Part shown: one piece after another, positions 15,197 to 25,850 of the stretch | Position numbering within the stretch: position 1 is the stretch's first letter | How the letters are laid out: the number at the start of each line of letters is the position of its first letter | Notes under the pieces: generated by a model | Databases searched by the model: none | Told to the model about the DNA's origin: nothing | The model's input: the letters and a program-made list of their open reading frames with translations, nothing else | Source of the DNA: a virus | IMG/VR virus record: IMGVR_UViG_3300009553_000006 | Location: 1-44,478 of that record | Direction: 5' to 3' (one strand) | DNA: 44,478 bases | Made by a program: the position numbers and the translations under genes

Positions 15197-15964
15197 TCAG
15201 CCCAGGGTGTTGTGTTCGCGTGGTCCCGGCAGGTGGTAGTAGTCGCGCAGGAGGGTCGAGACGGTCTGGTCGGTGCTGCCGCCGCTTGCGCCGGGTAGGA
15301 GTTCGGGCTCGACGGTTCCGTCACGGCTTTCGGCCAGCACCTGCTTGCGGAAGGACTGGTTGCGACGAAGTCGGGCCTCGGCGTCCTTGGCGCCCTCGGC
15401 TTTCCACTTCTTTTCGAGCGCCTTGAGTGCCTCGCCCACAATCAGACGGCGCCCGTCCACACCTACCCCCGCGCCGTCGAGCTTCAAGATGCGTTCCCGC
15501 TCGTCCTGGCTCACGGCATCCATGAGCGGGTCGATCGTGATGCGGTCGTGCGCGACGCCGATACTGGCGACGAAGGTCTCCAGTTGCTGACCGCCTTCGG
15601 CTTGCTGCTCGGCCTTGCGCTCCTGCTCGGCGAACGCCCACGGGTCTTCGTCCCGTAAGCGGCGCCGCTCGGCTGCTCGCGCCTCGGCCTGCCGCTTGGC
15701 TTCGCGGCGATCGGTCTCGGCCTGGACTTTGCGCTCTAACTCTTCCTGGGTCAGCGCGAGCGGCTGCGACGTCTGCTCGGCGGCCTGGGCCTCCTCGTCG
15801 ACTGGTGGCTCGTCCCGTCCAAACGAGGTGTGGCGGGTGATCCGCTGCCACCACGTCGGGCTCTTGGAAGGAGTCTCGTCAGTCTGGGTAGAAGGCTCGG
15901 CGGGCGAGCCTGCATCGGGCGGCTGGGCGCCCTGCGAAAGGGTCTCTGGTTGTTCCGAGGCCAT
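15197..15964 (-). CDS. Putative scaffolding protein
   Basis: This 255-aa protein starts at ATG 15964 behind a near-perfect AAGGAGGGG site. It is highly charged and helical: QEELERKVQAETDRREAKRQAEARAAERRRLRD and AFAEQERKAEQQAEG. A more ordered C-terminal part contains VGEALKALEKKWKAEGAKDAEARLRR. Composition and position directly before the major capsid gene are typical of scaffold proteins. No protease motif is present. Confidence 0.75.
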   Translation of the reverse strand: MASEQPETLSQGAQPPDAGSPAEPSTQTDETPSKSPTWWQRITRHTSFGRDEPPVDEEAQAAEQTSQPLALTQEELERKVQAETDRREAKRQAEARAAERRRLRDEDPWAFAEQERKAEQQAEGGQQLETFVASIGVAHDRITIDPLMDAVSQDERERILKLDGAGVGVDGRRLIVGEALKALEKKWKAEGAKDAEARLRRNQSFRKQVLAESRDGTVEPELLPGASGGSTDQTVSTLLRDYYHLPGPREHNTLG

Positions 15965-15991
15965 AGTGCCCCTCCTTTATAGGCGTGTCAA

Positions 15992-17854
15992 TCAGCCGCC
16001 ATAGACGTAGTTCGGCAGACGCGGCGCACCGAAGTTCGGCGCCGGCTGCTGCCACGACTGCGGCACCGGCCAGGTAATGCCGGGATAGCCCGGTGGCACT
16101 CGCCCCTGCAGGTTCGGATCGAGGTTGGTGCCGGCCACGCCGGGCGGTGCGAGCGGACCAGGCCCGGCCGGCGGCCCGGCGGCCAGGGCCGGCACCGGCG
16201 GCGGTGCTGCGGGCGGTGGCGGGGTGGCGCCCGGATAGGCGTAGTTCTGCTGGCCGAGCGCCTGGTTGACGTCGACGCTGCCGTACGCCGGCGGGGGTGC
16301 GCCGGTGGCTGCGGCGGCGGTCGGCGAGATGTTCTTGAGCGCGTTCATGGTCGCCTGCTCGGCCATGTTGCGCAGGTAGTCCGAGCCGCCCGAGAAAAAC
16401 GCCGCGCCCTGCAGGTTGACCTGGTCGAGCGGTTTGCCCTGCATGACCTGGCTGGCTACCTCGCCGGCGCGCGGGCCGACGCGGCTCAGGCCGCTGGCGG
16501 TGTACGCGTTGATCGCCTGGGTGCCGGCCGCCTGGGCGGTCGCCATCGAGGCGCGACGGGTCTCCTCGGCCTTCTGCTGGCGCTCGATGTCGATCTGCTG
16601 CTGGGCCGCGTTCAGGTACGCCTTCTGCGGCTCGATGGTCTGGTCGTACCAGGCCTTGAAGTCGGACGCGTACTGCTCGGGCGAGTAGCTCGGGCCGACC
16701 TTGGCCTGCAACTCGGCACTCTTGGCGCGCATCTGCTGCTGCCACTGGGCGACCCGCTCGGCAACCTGGGCGGCCGTGGTCGGCTGGTAGTTCGGGCTCT
16801 CGGAGACGATCAGTTTGCCGGTCTCGTCACGGGCGACGATGTTCGGCTGGTCGGTCGTCGTGGTGACGGGGGTGACCTTGGGCGTGTAGTCCGGATTCTT
16901 CTGGCTCTTGACCACGTTGCCCTGCGCGTCGAGGAAGGTCCACGTCTTCGAGTTGGCGTCGCCGATCATGGTCGTCGAGCGCGGCTTGATCGCCCCCGCG
17001 ACGTCTTCCATCTTGCCGTCGACGATGCGGTAGCCCTGCTCGTCGGTGGTGCCCGGGATCGGCCGCCAGGCAATCTGGCCGGCCGCCGCCACGTCCGGCT
17101 TCTTTTCGCCCTTGACGATCTCGGTCGCGCGCTGGCCAGGCGGCTTGGATGGGTCGTATTCCCACTGCGAGCCGTTCGGGCCCTGGAAGGTGCTCGTCTT
17201 GAGCGGGTCGACGTTGGTCAGGACCACCTGGGGCTGCTCACCCGGCTTGAGGAAGTACAGGTTGTTGCCAACCTTTTCGTACTTGCCCTCCGGCGCACTC
17301 TTCGGGTCGGGCATGTCGGTCACCGTGCCCGTGCCCGGATCGCGGATCTTGGCCACCGGTGTGGTCAGGTCGCCGGCTGGGATGACTTGCCCGCGCGCGT
17401 CGAGGCGGTCGAGCGCGGTGCTCGCCGAGGGCGGCCGAGTGGCGTTCGGCGCTGGCTGGACCGGCGCACCCGGCACACGCTTGAAGACCTGGTCGGCCGG
17501 GTCGAAGCCGTGCAGCACGTACTCGCCGGTGTCCTTGTCGAACTGCATGCGCTGGCCCGACCAGTCGGACGTCGAGGGTGCCTTGGTCCCGGTCGCCTCC
17601 GAGGGCGCGCGCTCGTTGATTCCGCCCGGGCCGATCTCGCCGTCCTGGTTGATGTCGACCGTCGAGCCATCGCCCAGTTCGTAGTGCCAGTGCACCTTGT
17701 CGGGCGGGATCGGCCGCTTAGTCTTCTCGTCGCGTACCTCGCCGGCCGAGTCCATGTACTGGCCCTTGGCCAGCGTGCGGTCGGTGGCCTGGCCCTTGTG
17801 CCGCGCGAGAAACGCGGCCCAACCTTCGTCTGTTTTCAGGTTCTCGGTCGCCAT
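15992..17854 (-). CDS. Large virion protein (ejection-protein candidate)
   Basis: This 620-aa protein begins MATENLKTDEGWAAFLARHKG. It holds many P/T-rich linkers and repeated short beta segments such as FQGPNGSQWEYDPSKPPGQ and KTWTFLDAQGNVVKSQKNPDY. A helical region (AAQVAERVAQWQQQMRAKSAELQ, then EPQKAYLNAAQQQIDIERQQKAEETRRASMATAQ) follows. The C-terminal 90 residues are Pro/Ala/Gly-rich. Lying between the giant lytic protein and the scaffold, it is a candidate internal or ejection protein. No catalytic motif is seen. Confidence 0.55.
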   Translation of the reverse strand: MATENLKTDEGWAAFLARHKGQATDRTLAKGQYMDSAGEVRDEKTKRPIPPDKVHWHYELGDGSTVDINQDGEIGPGGINERAPSEATGTKAPSTSDWSGQRMQFDKDTGEYVLHGFDPADQVFKRVPGAPVQPAPNATRPPSASTALDRLDARGQVIPAGDLTTPVAKIRDPGTGTVTDMPDPKSAPEGKYEKVGNNLYFLKPGEQPQVVLTNVDPLKTSTFQGPNGSQWEYDPSKPPGQRATEIVKGEKKPDVAAAGQIAWRPIPGTTDEQGYRIVDGKMEDVAGAIKPRSTTMIGDANSKTWTFLDAQGNVVKSQKNPDYTPKVTPVTTTTDQPNIVARDETGKLIVSESPNYQPTTAAQVAERVAQWQQQMRAKSAELQAKVGPSYSPEQYASDFKAWYDQTIEPQKAYLNAAQQQIDIERQQKAEETRRASMATAQAAGTQAINAYTASGLSRVGPRAGEVASQVMQGKPLDQVNLQGAAFFSGGSDYLRNMAEQATMNALKNISPTAAAATGAPPPAYGSVDVNQALGQQNYAYPGATPPPPAAPPPVPALAAGPPAGPGPLAPPGVAGTNLDPNLQGRVPPGYPGITWPVPQSWQQPAPNFGAPRLPNYVYGG

Positions 17855-17884
17855 CAGCCTCTTCTCCCGCTCATTCCCGTTACG

Positions 17885-17896
17885 ATTTCGAGTCGC
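17885..17896 (+). promoter_or_regulatory. ATTTCGAGTCGC element upstream of the + strand membrane gene
   Basis: This 12-mer is identical to one at 42125-42136, and one mismatch from copies at 42147-42158 and 42191-42202 in the control region. It lies 16 bp before the GTG of the only + strand gene inside the late operon. A shared regulator-binding or promoter element is inferred. Confidence 0.4.
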
Positions 17897-17912
17897 GTGT
17901 TACAGTCGGCGC

Positions 17913-18116
17913 GTGTACCGCTTCCTGAGCGCCGTCATGATGGGCCTGACCAGCCCGCCGGTGGTCATCGCCTGGTTCTTGTTGTTCCTGGTCATGAGCA
18001 ACTGGGCCACCGACAAGAACTGGATCTGGTGGTGGGCCGCACCGATCGTGGTCACCGCCATCGCGCTGGCGATCGAGGCGCGCGTGTACAAGAACCGCCA
18101 CCGCCGACGCCCCTAG
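17913..18116 (+). CDS. Two-helix membrane protein on the opposite strand within the late operon
   Basis: GTG at 17913 opens a 67-aa frame with two hydrophobic helices, about residues 8-28 ([20 protein letters not shown]) and 36-54 ([19 protein letters not shown]). A strongly basic tail follows (YKNRHRRRP). The 258-bp gap between minus-strand genes at 17854 and 18113 is filled only by this gene, and its TAG shares CTAG with the stop of the convergent giant gene. Small size, two helices and a basic tail suit a holin or superinfection-exclusion protein. An ATG at 17937 is an alternative start. Confidence 0.55.
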   Translation: MYRFLSAVMMGLTSPPVVIAWFLLFLVMSNWATDKNWIWWWAAPIVVTAIALAIEARVYKNRHRRRP

Positions 18117-21100
18117 CGACCCGCCGCAGCGCGCTCTTTTTGCAGCACGCGGTCGTAGCGGCGGTCCTGCTCGCGGCCGGGGATCGACTCCAGGATCTCG
18201 CTCGCGGCCTGGTCGCGCGCGGCCTGCACGCGCGCCTGGATGATGTCGAGCTTCTCCTGCGGCTCCAGACGGGTCAGTTCGTTGTTCTTGCGCATCAGTT
18301 GGATCTCGTTATCGACGTAGCGATTGGTCAACTGCTGGTAGCGCGCCTGCTCGCGATCGAGCAACGGCAGTTTGTCGATCTCGCGGCCGACCGGGCTGGG
18401 CGTCCACTCGACGCCCTCGGCCTGCAGGTAGCGCAGGGCCGAGTCGGTGAGCAGGTTGCGGCGTGCCTGAGCGCCGATCTCGCCGGTCTCCTGGCGCAGG
18501 CCAGCGGCCTTGAGCGCGCCACCCAGGACCGGCGTGGCCAGCACGCCGGTGTCCTTCTTGGACGGCTCGGCGCCGGGCAGGAAGCCGCGTGCGCCGCCGA
18601 CGCTGGTGCCAAGCGAGCCGAACGAGTCGCGCACGGCGAAGTCGACTTGCGACGGATGGATCTCGACGCGCGGATTGACCGCGCGACCGACCGAGGTCAT
18701 CGCCTGGGCGATCTCGCGCGCCCACTGGGCCGACTGCTCGTCGTTGCGCTCGGTGACGATGTCGCGGTTGCGGAAGACGTCCTTGTTGATGACCAGTTGG
18801 CTGGCCGTGCCCAAGCCAGGGATCATCTGCGGCGTGAGCGCGGATGGGATATCGCTCACGTCGGTCGCGCGAATCGGCGCGAGCGACCAGAACATCGACT
18901 GGGTCAGGTCGGCCCAGTCCTCGGGCTTGGCGGTCTTGCTGCCGCCGGCGGTCATCACGTCGTTGGCTATTTGGCGCCCGATGATGGCGAACGGAGCAGC
19001 CGCCTGCATGTTCAGCCACAGGAACTGCGGGTGGCGATTGCCGTCCTCGTCGAGCGGCTGCTCGCCGGGCAGCATCAGCACCGGGCCCTGCTTCTTGAGG
19101 TACTCGGGCACGTCGTCGTAGTCGTCGCTGCGCTGCTGGTCGCTGCGGTTCCACGCCTCGGTCATCATTGTCGGGCCGCCGACGAGCATCATCATCGTCG
19201 GCACAAACATCCTCGGGTTCTCGCGGTACATGCGCTGCAAACTGGCCGCGCCCTGCACGCCGACGTTGAAGAACGGCACGTAGCTATTGATCGTCTTGGC
19301 CAGCGTGCCGCCCTCGTCGAAGTTGATGGTCGCCGTCTGACCGGCCAGGGCCGCGCGCGGGCCGGTCGCGCCACGCTCCTTGGCCAGCAGCATCGAGCCG
19401 ATGCGCGGCCCCTCCTCGAAGCGCTGAGCGATGTTCGGGATGGTCCGCAGCGGGCGCTCCAGGTTGCGCCCGAGCAGGTCGGCCGCCTGCCTCGGGTTCC
19501 TGACCTGGGCGACGTCGCGCACCAGCGCCTGGGCGTCGCTGGTCATGTTCTCGATCACGCCGCGCAAGTCGTCTATCGAGCGAATCTCGTGCGCGCCCAG
19601 GCGGGCCAGATCCTCGGTCTTGACCTGCCGCTCGGCGACGGTCGTGCTGGCAAACGTGCCCCCGCCGCCGCCAGTTTGCATGACGTACTCGCGCCGCGCC
19701 GGGCCACTGGTGAACGCCTCGGCATAGCCCTGCATCATGCGCGTCATGATGCGCGGCAACGCGAGCACGTTGCGGTCGTCGCGCAGGGTGTTGCGGATGA
19801 CCGCCGTCGGCAGGTCGATGATCGGATTGCGGATGATGGCAAAGACCGGCGAGCCGACGGTGTTCACGTAGCGCACGGCGTTGGTCCACCAGCGCGCGAA
19901 GCCAGGCGCCTGATGGATGGCCGGCGAGTTGATCGCGGCGGCCAGCGCGGGCGGCGCGACGTAGCGCTCGACGGTGCCGTCCTTGATGCGCTGGATGACC
20001 GGCTCGTTGGCCTTGAGCGGGCGGTCGGTCGGGATGAGTTGGCGCTCGGCTTCCGGCAACAGCAGGTCGGTATCGACGAACGAGTTGGCCGCGCGGTTCT
20101 GGCGGACCTTCGACTCGACCTGGTGGGTCAGTGACTGGATCGCGCCGAGCGGGTTTTCGCGGAACTTCTCGGTGCCCTCGATGCTGTACTCGCGCACGCC
20201 GTTATCGGCCAGCCCGATCTTGGTCCCGCTCTTGAGTTGGCCCGTCGTGCCGGCCTCGTCCATGTAGTCGAGGATGCGCGTGGGCACCCAGTTGGGCATG
20301 TCGCGCGCCCAGCGGTCGGCCTCTTCCTTGGCCACCAGGCCGCCCTCGACCATCATCTCGCGCAGGCTGCCGATGTAGTCGTGGACCATGTCGGCGGCCT
20401 GCTGGACCTGCTCGAAGCGCTTGTCGCCCAGGCGCATGCGCAGCGCCTCGATGCCCTGCTCGGCGTCACTGGCGACCATGCCGCCCGAAAACATCCGCCC
20501 GCGCGCCGCCGCCTCGCCCTTGAGCGTGGCCTCGGTCGAGCGCAGGTTCTCGGCCGCTGCCTTCTCCTTGGCGTAGAACGCCTGGGCCTTCGTGTGCGTC
20601 GTCTGGGCGCGCTTGAGGTTGGTCTGGGCAGCCTTGATGCGGGCCTCGTCGCCGTCGGCTGCGGCGAAGTCGAGTTGCCGCTCGCGCATCTGGACGCGGC
20701 TCTGGGCCGCGCGCACGCGGGACTCACCCTTGATCGGGCCGAGGTCGCTTTGCAGGTGCTCGGCCTCGACCTTGGCGCCGATGTGCTCGGCCGTGTCGAT
20801 CACGTTTTCGTGCATCAGCAGCACGTTGAGCGCTTCCAGGTTGTCCTGGCCGGCGTGCCGCAGCGCGGGCTGCAGGCCCTCCTTCAGGCGCCACTCGGCC
20901 GCGCCGTCGCCGGCGCGCTGGCGGATGTGGGCGAGCGTGTCGTACTGGACCGGCGTCTGCTCGGCCATGCGATTGCCGACGCCGACGCTCGCGTCGCGCA
21001 GCGTGTCCTGCTGGAAGCGGTCGGCCGCCTCGTAGCGGTTGGTCCAGCGGCGCACGTTGCGCTGGATGATGTTGCCCTCGTCGGGCTTGGGTGGCTGGGC

Positions 21101-24100
21101 CGCAAACATCTCGCCGGTGCGCTGATTGGTCGGGTTGGGATCCTCGACAGCGCGATACGGCACATCGGGCGGCAGTTCGCCATACGGCGGTGGTGTCGCG
21201 CGCGGTTCGGTCGCCGGTTCGCCGAACCTGGCCGAGACGCGACCCGCCTCGGTTTCGCCGGTGACCGTGGTGCCGGCGCGCGCACGAGCCTCGCCGATCA
21301 CTTCGGCGCTGGTCACTGGCTCGCCAGCGGCACGGGCGGCCTCTGCAGCCCGCGCGCCCTCGGGGTCCAGACTGAACTCGGCGCGCTGGCGGGCGCGCAG
21401 GACCGGCTCCAGTTCCGGCAGGCGGCGCAGGATCTCGCCGCCGACCTGGCCGCCGAGCGCCGGCACGCTATCGAGCACTGGGCCGAGGCCGGCACCGAGC
21501 AGGAACTGCGCGCCGATCGACTCGGGCGTCGCCTCGGAGCGGCCAGCCTCGAAGATCGCGTTCTGCACGCCGCCGTTGATCGCGCTGGCCGTCAGCCGCG
21601 TGGCGAGTGGGCCGAGGCGCGGCGCAAAGGCGCTGACCACGCCGCTGCCCAACTCATTCAGCGCGCTACCCATCGGTGCGCCCGGCACAAACAGCAGCGG
21701 ATTCTGGATGACCATGTCGGCCAGGCCCTGGACCAACGCGCCGCCGACGTGGGTCGGTTCCGCCTGGCCGGGCAAGGTCACGTCCGGGCCCCAGGTGGTG
21801 GTCGGGCTGGCTTCCTTGAACTCACCGCTCAACTGCTCGGCCGCCGCCTGCTTGTCGGCCGTGCTCTGGACCTGGCCAAAGGGTTGACCGGTGAGCGCAC
21901 CACCAAGGGTGCCGAGCGCCTCGCCGGGGCCGATCTCTTCTGGGGCGAGTGGCTTGAATTGCCGCGCTTGTTGATCATGCAAGCGCAAGGCGTAATCTGT
22001 TGCGGCCTCGGGCGACGCGAACACGCCCAGGTGCTGCCCAGTCGTGCGGTACTGGTCGATCGCCTCCTGGTTGGACATGATCCGCCCATCGTCGCTGACG
22101 GTTGGGATCAAGACCTCGTTGCCGCTGTCGTCCTCGATCGAAATCGAGCGAACCGTGCTGATCGAACCGTCGGCATTGCGCACGGTCGGACGATTGCCCA
22201 GATCAATGTTGCCGGGCGTAAGCATTCCCGGTGCGCGTGTCAGCGCCGCGCGGCGGCGGGCGAGTTCGGCCTCGTCGAAACCGAGGTTGGGCGCGATCTG
22301 CGCGCCGACGTCGCCGATCTGATCGAGGATGGTCGGCTGCGGCTGGGTGTCGCGCGCGTCCTGGCGGAGTGGAATACCCGCCTCGGGTGGGGCGGTGCGC
22401 GCGCCGAGTGCACTCGGGTCGTAGCCCATGCCTGGCGCGGGCACGGCGCCCGTTCCGGCGGCGGCCGGGTTGGTGCCGCTGAGTGAATCGATGAAGTCGC
22501 CGAACGCCGACTTCAAGCGGTCGACCGGCGAGGCTGGCTCGACGCTGGCTGCCTGGTGGGTGAGCGGCTCGGCTACGCGCGCGGGCGCGTGCGCGACCTC
22601 TTCTGTAACACCGGCCACCTCGGGGGCAGAGCCGATCACTTGCAGGCCGGACGGCGCGGGTTGCGCCGGCTGGACGAGCGCGTCGCGTGTCTGGTCGAGC
22701 ACGGTCGACGGCGGTGTGTCGTGCGGGCTGACCTGCGGCTGGTTGGCCGGCGCGTCGGCCGAGGTCGCCAGCAGCCCGCTCAGGAAGCCCTTGGCGTCGA
22801 AGCGTTGGCCGAGTCCGCCCTCGGCGCCGGTGCCGGTCGAGATGCCGTGGCCGATGCCGATGTGCAGGTGCGTCTCACCCTGACCACCCTTCCAAGCGTT
22901 GCCGGTGTTGCCGACCGCGCCGAGCAACTCGCCGGCGCCGATACGCTGGCCCTCGCCGACCTGCGGCGCGCCGTCCAGGTGGGCGTAGTAGTAGTCGAGC
23001 CCGTCGTCGCCGCGCACCTGCACGGCATTGCCGCCGACGGTGCTGCCCGGGCGCTTGGGGTCTTCGCGCATGACCTGGACGACCGTGCCGCCGCTAGCGG
23101 CCACGACCGGCGTGCCGCGCGGCGCCATCAGGTCCGAGCCGCCGTCCAGGTGGTAGGTCGCGTGCGGATCGTTGTTGCCGTTGCTGCCGACCTTGAAGCC
23201 GACCAGCGGGAAGGTGTGCCCACTCTGGTCAACGCGATTGGCACTCGCCTGCGCCGCACCGGCGCGCGCCAGGCCCTCGGTCGGCGTGGGTGCGGTCCGC
23301 CCGCCACCCAGGATGTTGCCGACGTAGCGCTGCGTTTCTTCAAAGGGCGGCACGCCGCCGTAACGCGCCACCGCGCCGGGCCCAGCGTTGTACGCGGCGA
23401 GCGCCTTGCTGTAGTCGCCGTCGTACGTGCGCAGGTGGTTGGCCATCAGCCGCGCGGCGTAGTCCAGACTGGCGTACGGGTCGCTCACGTCGACGCCCGG
23501 GTGGTACTGGGGCACGATCTGGGCGATGCCCTGCGCGCCAGCGGGGCTCTTGGCGGTCGGATTGAAGCCGCTCTCTTGCTGGATCTGGCGAACGAAGATC
23601 TCCGGGTCGACGCCGGCCTTGCTCGCGGCCGCGCGCGCGTAGTCCTGGAGTGGCCCACCGGGCACGCCACTGGGCGCCGCCGCCGCAGCCTGGGCAACCC
23701 CCACGCGGCCCAGTCCCTCACCGACCGTCGGAGCCGGCGGCGGCGGTGGGGGCGGTGGCTCCGAGCCGCGCAGGGCGGTCACGCCGGGTGCGCCGAGCAC
23801 CTGGCCGGTTAGGCCGGTCACGCCCGTGCCGCCGCTACCGATGACGCGCAGGCCGGGCGGGGGTGGGCTGCTCGGCAGGACCGACGGCGGCACGCTCGCA
23901 ACAGGTGGTGATGGAGGAGGTGGCGCGGCCGCCGCCGGCGGACTGGATGCTACCGCCGGCGCAGGTTGGTACGCGGGCTGCGAAGGTGGTGTCACGACCG
24001 GCGGTGCCGGTTCGGCCACGGGTTCGGGTGCCACTGGAGGCGGTGGCACCGGACCCTCGGGCACGGGTGCCGTGGCCCAGCCGCCGATGCGGCCCAGGTC

Positions 24101-24229
24101 AGCGATCTGACTCTCGATCTGCTGCTGCGCGCCGAGCAAATTGATCTGGCGCTCGATGTCCTGGGTCGCCTGGTCGGTCTGATACGAGCGCCAGTCGTCC
24201 TCGTTGATGTCCGGCAGCGGGACGGTCAC
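18113..24229 (-). CDS. Giant virion lytic/ejection protein: SLT + M23 + LPD38-like
   Basis: This 2038-aa protein has a proline-rich segment at residues ~55-170. At about 195-305 is a lytic transglycosylase domain with catalytic Glu in QQESGFNP, then GIAQI and [10 protein letters not shown]. At about 338-460 is an M23 metallopeptidase: [16 protein letters not shown], and HLHIGIG as the HxH zinc motif. Around 660-730 is an [15 protein letters not shown]...[17 protein letters not shown] block often seen in phage polyvalent proteins. The long C-terminal half has coiled coils (~1150-1200) and an LPD38-like stretch ([45 protein letters not shown]). Such proteins are packaged and injected with DNA, opening peptidoglycan at entry. 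Confidence 0.85.
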   Translation of the reverse strand: MTVPLPDINEDDWRSYQTDQATQDIERQINLLGAQQQIESQIADLGRIGGWATAPVPEGPVPPPPVAPEPVAEPAPPVVTPPSQPAYQPAPAVASSPPAAAAPPPPSPPVASVPPSVLPSSPPPPGLRVIGSGGTGVTGLTGQVLGAPGVTALRGSEPPPPPPPPAPTVGEGLGRVGVAQAAAAAPSGVPGGPLQDYARAAASKAGVDPEIFVRQIQQESGFNPTAKSPAGAQGIAQIVPQYHPGVDVSDPYASLDYAARLMANHLRTYDGDYSKALAAYNAGPGAVARYGGVPPFEETQRYVGNILGGGRTAPTPTEGLARAGAAQASANRVDQSGHTFPLVGFKVGSNGNNDPHATYHLDGGSDLMAPRGTPVVAASGGTVVQVMREDPKRPGSTVGGNAVQVRGDDGLDYYYAHLDGAPQVGEGQRIGAGELLGAVGNTGNAWKGGQGETHLHIGIGHGISTGTGAEGGLGQRFDAKGFLSGLLATSADAPANQPQVSPHDTPPSTVLDQTRDALVQPAQPAPSGLQVIGSAPEVAGVTEEVAHAPARVAEPLTHQAASVEPASPVDRLKSAFGDFIDSLSGTNPAAAGTGAVPAPGMGYDPSALGARTAPPEAGIPLRQDARDTQPQPTILDQIGDVGAQIAPNLGFDEAELARRRAALTRAPGMLTPGNIDLGNRPTVRNADGSISTVRSISIEDDSGNEVLIPTVSDDGRIMSNQEAIDQYRTTGQHLGVFASPEAATDYALRLHDQQARQFKPLAPEEIGPGEALGTLGGALTGQPFGQVQSTADKQAAAEQLSGEFKEASPTTTWGPDVTLPGQAEPTHVGGALVQGLADMVIQNPLLFVPGAPMGSALNELGSGVVSAFAPRLGPLATRLTASAINGGVQNAIFEAGRSEATPESIGAQFLLGAGLGPVLDSVPALGGQVGGEILRRLPELEPVLRARQRAEFSLDPEGARAAEAARAAGEPVTSAEVIGEARARAGTTVTGETEAGRVSARFGEPATEPRATPPPYGELPPDVPYRAVEDPNPTNQRTGEMFAAQPPKPDEGNIIQRNVRRWTNRYEAADRFQQDTLRDASVGVGNRMAEQTPVQYDTLAHIRQRAGDGAAEWRLKEGLQPALRHAGQDNLEALNVLLMHENVIDTAEHIGAKVEAEHLQSDLGPIKGESRVRAAQSRVQMRERQLDFAAADGDEARIKAAQTNLKRAQTTHTKAQAFYAKEKAAAENLRSTEATLKGEAAARGRMFSGGMVASDAEQGIEALRMRLGDKRFEQVQQAADMVHDYIGSLREMMVEGGLVAKEEADRWARDMPNWVPTRILDYMDEAGTTGQLKSGTKIGLADNGVREYSIEGTEKFRENPLGAIQSLTHQVESKVRQNRAANSFVDTDLLLPEAERQLIPTDRPLKANEPVIQRIKDGTVERYVAPPALAAAINSPAIHQAPGFARWWTNAVRYVNTVGSPVFAIIRNPIIDLPTAVIRNTLRDDRNVLALPRIMTRMMQGYAEAFTSGPARREYVMQTGGGGGTFASTTVAERQVKTEDLARLGAHEIRSIDDLRGVIENMTSDAQALVRDVAQVRNPRQAADLLGRNLERPLRTIPNIAQRFEEGPRIGSMLLAKERGATGPRAALAGQTATINFDEGGTLAKTINSYVPFFNVGVQGAASLQRMYRENPRMFVPTMMMLVGGPTMMTEAWNRSDQQRSDDYDDVPEYLKKQGPVLMLPGEQPLDEDGNRHPQFLWLNMQAAAPFAIIGRQIANDVMTAGGSKTAKPEDWADLTQSMFWSLAPIRATDVSDIPSALTPQMIPGLGTASQLVINKDVFRNRDIVTERNDEQSAQWAREIAQAMTSVGRAVNPRVEIHPSQVDFAVRDSFGSLGTSVGGARGFLPGAEPSKKDTGVLATPVLGGALKAAGLRQETGEIGAQARRNLLTDSALRYLQAEGVEWTPSPVGREIDKLPLLDREQARYQQLTNRYVDNEIQLMRKNNELTRLEPQEKLDIIQARVQAARDQAASEILESIPGREQDRRYDRVLQKERAAAGR

Positions 24230-24230
24230 G

Positions 24231-25343
24231 CTACTTCAGGCGCCACGTCCCGGCGCTCGGCGCGTTCGAGCCGTACCTGGGCAGCGCCTGCGCGAGCAGC
24301 GCGCTCACGTCGTCCTTGTTCCAGCCCTGCGCCTCGTACTGGCCAAGCAGCATCTGCTGCTGGCTCGGGGCCATGTTTTTCCACGACTGGGCGGCGATCT
24401 GGTTGGGCGCCGGCAGGTTGTATTGCTGCTGCGGCGCGCCCATCGTGTTCGTGCCGCCACCGGCCGCCTGGAACGCCTGCGCGGCCGGGCTGAACAGGCT
24501 CTCGGGATTGGTCGTCGGCTGGGCGTACACGCTCGCGCGACCCTCGGGTTGGGCGATCTGGTTGTTGGGCGCGTACGCCGCCTGGTTGCTGCCCATCGGC
24601 GTGAAACTGGCGACCGGCCAGTTGGCGCCCCCGCCGGCCTGCTGACCGCCGTATTGGCCGTACTGGCCGCCGCCGCTCACCTGGCCGTAGAGCGTATTCA
24701 GGTTGGCCGCCTGAGGCTGCACGCCGGTCGTCGCGCCGCCGCCCGGGATGTACTGACCCATCGCCATGCCGACCAGGTCGCGCATGCCGCCGGGTGTTGC
24801 GCCGAGCACCTCCTGGTACTTGGCCCAGTCGGCCGGCCCGCGCAAACTGCTGAGCAGGGTCAGGTACTTGTTGGCCGTGTCCTGTTGCTGGGCTTGCTGC
24901 AGGCGCTGCTCTTGCTGCTGACGCAGCCACTGGGTATACGCCTGCTCCTGGGCGCTCAGCGTCTGCTGGCCGCCGGGCACCGCGCCGAAGTTCTGGTAGC
25001 CCTGGCCGTACATCTCGGCCAGCGCCTGCTGTTGGGCAAACGCCTGCTGCTGCGCACTCAGCGTCTGCTGGCCAGCCGTTGGCGCGGCCCAGTTGCCGAA
25101 CTGCTCGGCCCACCACTGCTGGGTGGGCATCGTCGGCGCGCCCTCGTAGTAGCCGGTCATGGTCGCCTTGTCGACGGTTTCCTTCCATGCCTGCTGGGCG
25201 CGCAGCAGCGCGACCTTCTCGCCCTCGTACCCGGCCAGCGACGCCTGATAGGCGTTTTTGGCGTTGTTGTCGGCGTTGGTAATCAGGTTCTTGTGGTACT
25301 CGGCGTTGTAGTCCTGGCCGGGTGCGAAGTCACCCATCGTCAT
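24231..25343 (-). CDS. Gln/Gly-rich virion protein
   Basis: This 370-aa protein has an N-terminal helical part and then an internal duplication: two copies of [12 protein letters not shown] with Q-rich helices at about residues 90-150. A glycine/tyrosine/glutamine-rich low-complexity stretch follows ([17 protein letters not shown]). It ends in a folded domain with [23 protein letters not shown]. It lies two bases upstream of the giant lytic gene and overlaps its own upstream gene (ATGA). It is probably an internal virion or ejection component. Confidence 0.6.
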   Translation of the reverse strand: MTMGDFAPGQDYNAEYHKNLITNADNNAKNAYQASLAGYEGEKVALLRAQQAWKETVDKATMTGYYEGAPTMPTQQWWAEQFGNWAAPTAGQQTLSAQQQAFAQQQALAEMYGQGYQNFGAVPGGQQTLSAQEQAYTQWLRQQQEQRLQQAQQQDTANKYLTLLSSLRGPADWAKYQEVLGATPGGMRDLVGMAMGQYIPGGGATTGVQPQAANLNTLYGQVSGGGQYGQYGGQQAGGGANWPVASFTPMGSNQAAYAPNNQIAQPEGRASVYAQPTTNPESLFSPAAQAFQAAGGGTNTMGAPQQQYNLPAPNQIAAQSWKNMAPSQQQMLLGQYEAQGWNKDDVSALLAQALPRYGSNAPSAGTWRLK

Positions 25344-25747
25344 GCGCTCACTCCCGGAGGTCTGAGTTGCTCAACATTCGGCATCGCCGCCTCACCCGGC
25401 CTGGGGCGCAGGTCGGGGTGCGCACGTACGACCGCCTGGTAGACCTGGCTGAAGCCCTCGGCGCCCAGGCGCGCCACTTCCTGGGCACGGCCCTGCTGGT
25501 TGGGCGTGCCGTCCGGGTTAAACAGCCGCCGAGTGTAGTACTCCAACTTCTGGGCTTCGGTGACCTGGGCCGAAAAGGGCGCCCTGGCCGGGGCAAAGGC
25601 GAGCGCGACCTTGCTCGCGGTTTCGTCGATCCACAAGGCCAGGTCGTTGGCGACGTCTTCCAACATCGTCGGCCGCGCGCTCGCCCGCCGCGCCGGCGTC
25701 TCTTCTTGCTCGGGCACCTCGTAGGGCAACGCGGACGACTCAGCCAC
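25340..25747 (-). CDS. Small head-region protein
   Basis: This 135-aa protein (GTG start at 25747, overlapping the preceding 36-aa gene) has an acidic start. It is followed by MLEDVANDLALWIDETASKVALAFAPARAPFSAQVTEAQKLEYYTRRLFNPDG, and then EVARLGAEGFSQVYQAVVRAHPDL. Its YYTRRLFNPDGTPN phrase is a segment seen in phage proteins located after portal genes. Function unknown. Confidence 0.6.
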   Translation of the reverse strand: MAESSALPYEVPEQEETPARRASARPTMLEDVANDLALWIDETASKVALAFAPARAPFSAQVTEAQKLEYYTRRLFNPDGTPNQQGRAQEVARLGAEGFSQVYQAVVRAHPDLRPRPGEAAMPNVEQLRPPGVSA

Positions 25748-25850
25748 GCCGTCTCCGGTCGCGCAGACAGTAGCCGCCCGCGATGCCAGCCAGCACCACG
25801 AACCAGTAGTAGTACTTCGAGTAGTGCAGCATCGGCCGCCGCAGGCTCAT
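25740..25850 (-). CDS. 36-aa single-pass membrane protein
   Basis: The ATG at 25850 overlaps the portal stop (ATGA) and follows AGGTGGCGG. The 36-aa peptide has a basic N-terminus, an aromatic-rich stretch (HYSKYYYWFVVLAGIAGGY) forming one membrane helix, and a CLRDRRRRG basic tail. Coupling to both neighbours supports a real gene. Its role between portal and ejection genes is unknown; membrane-active ejection peptides are one possibility. Confidence 0.6.
   Translation of the reverse strand: MSLRRPMLHYSKYYYWFVVLAGIAGGYCLRDRRRRG

Noticed and set aside
17387-24500. Very long + strand open frames opposite the giant virion genes.
   Set aside because: They are antisense shadows of high-GC coding sequence, rich in Arg/Ala/Gly/His, without start signals.
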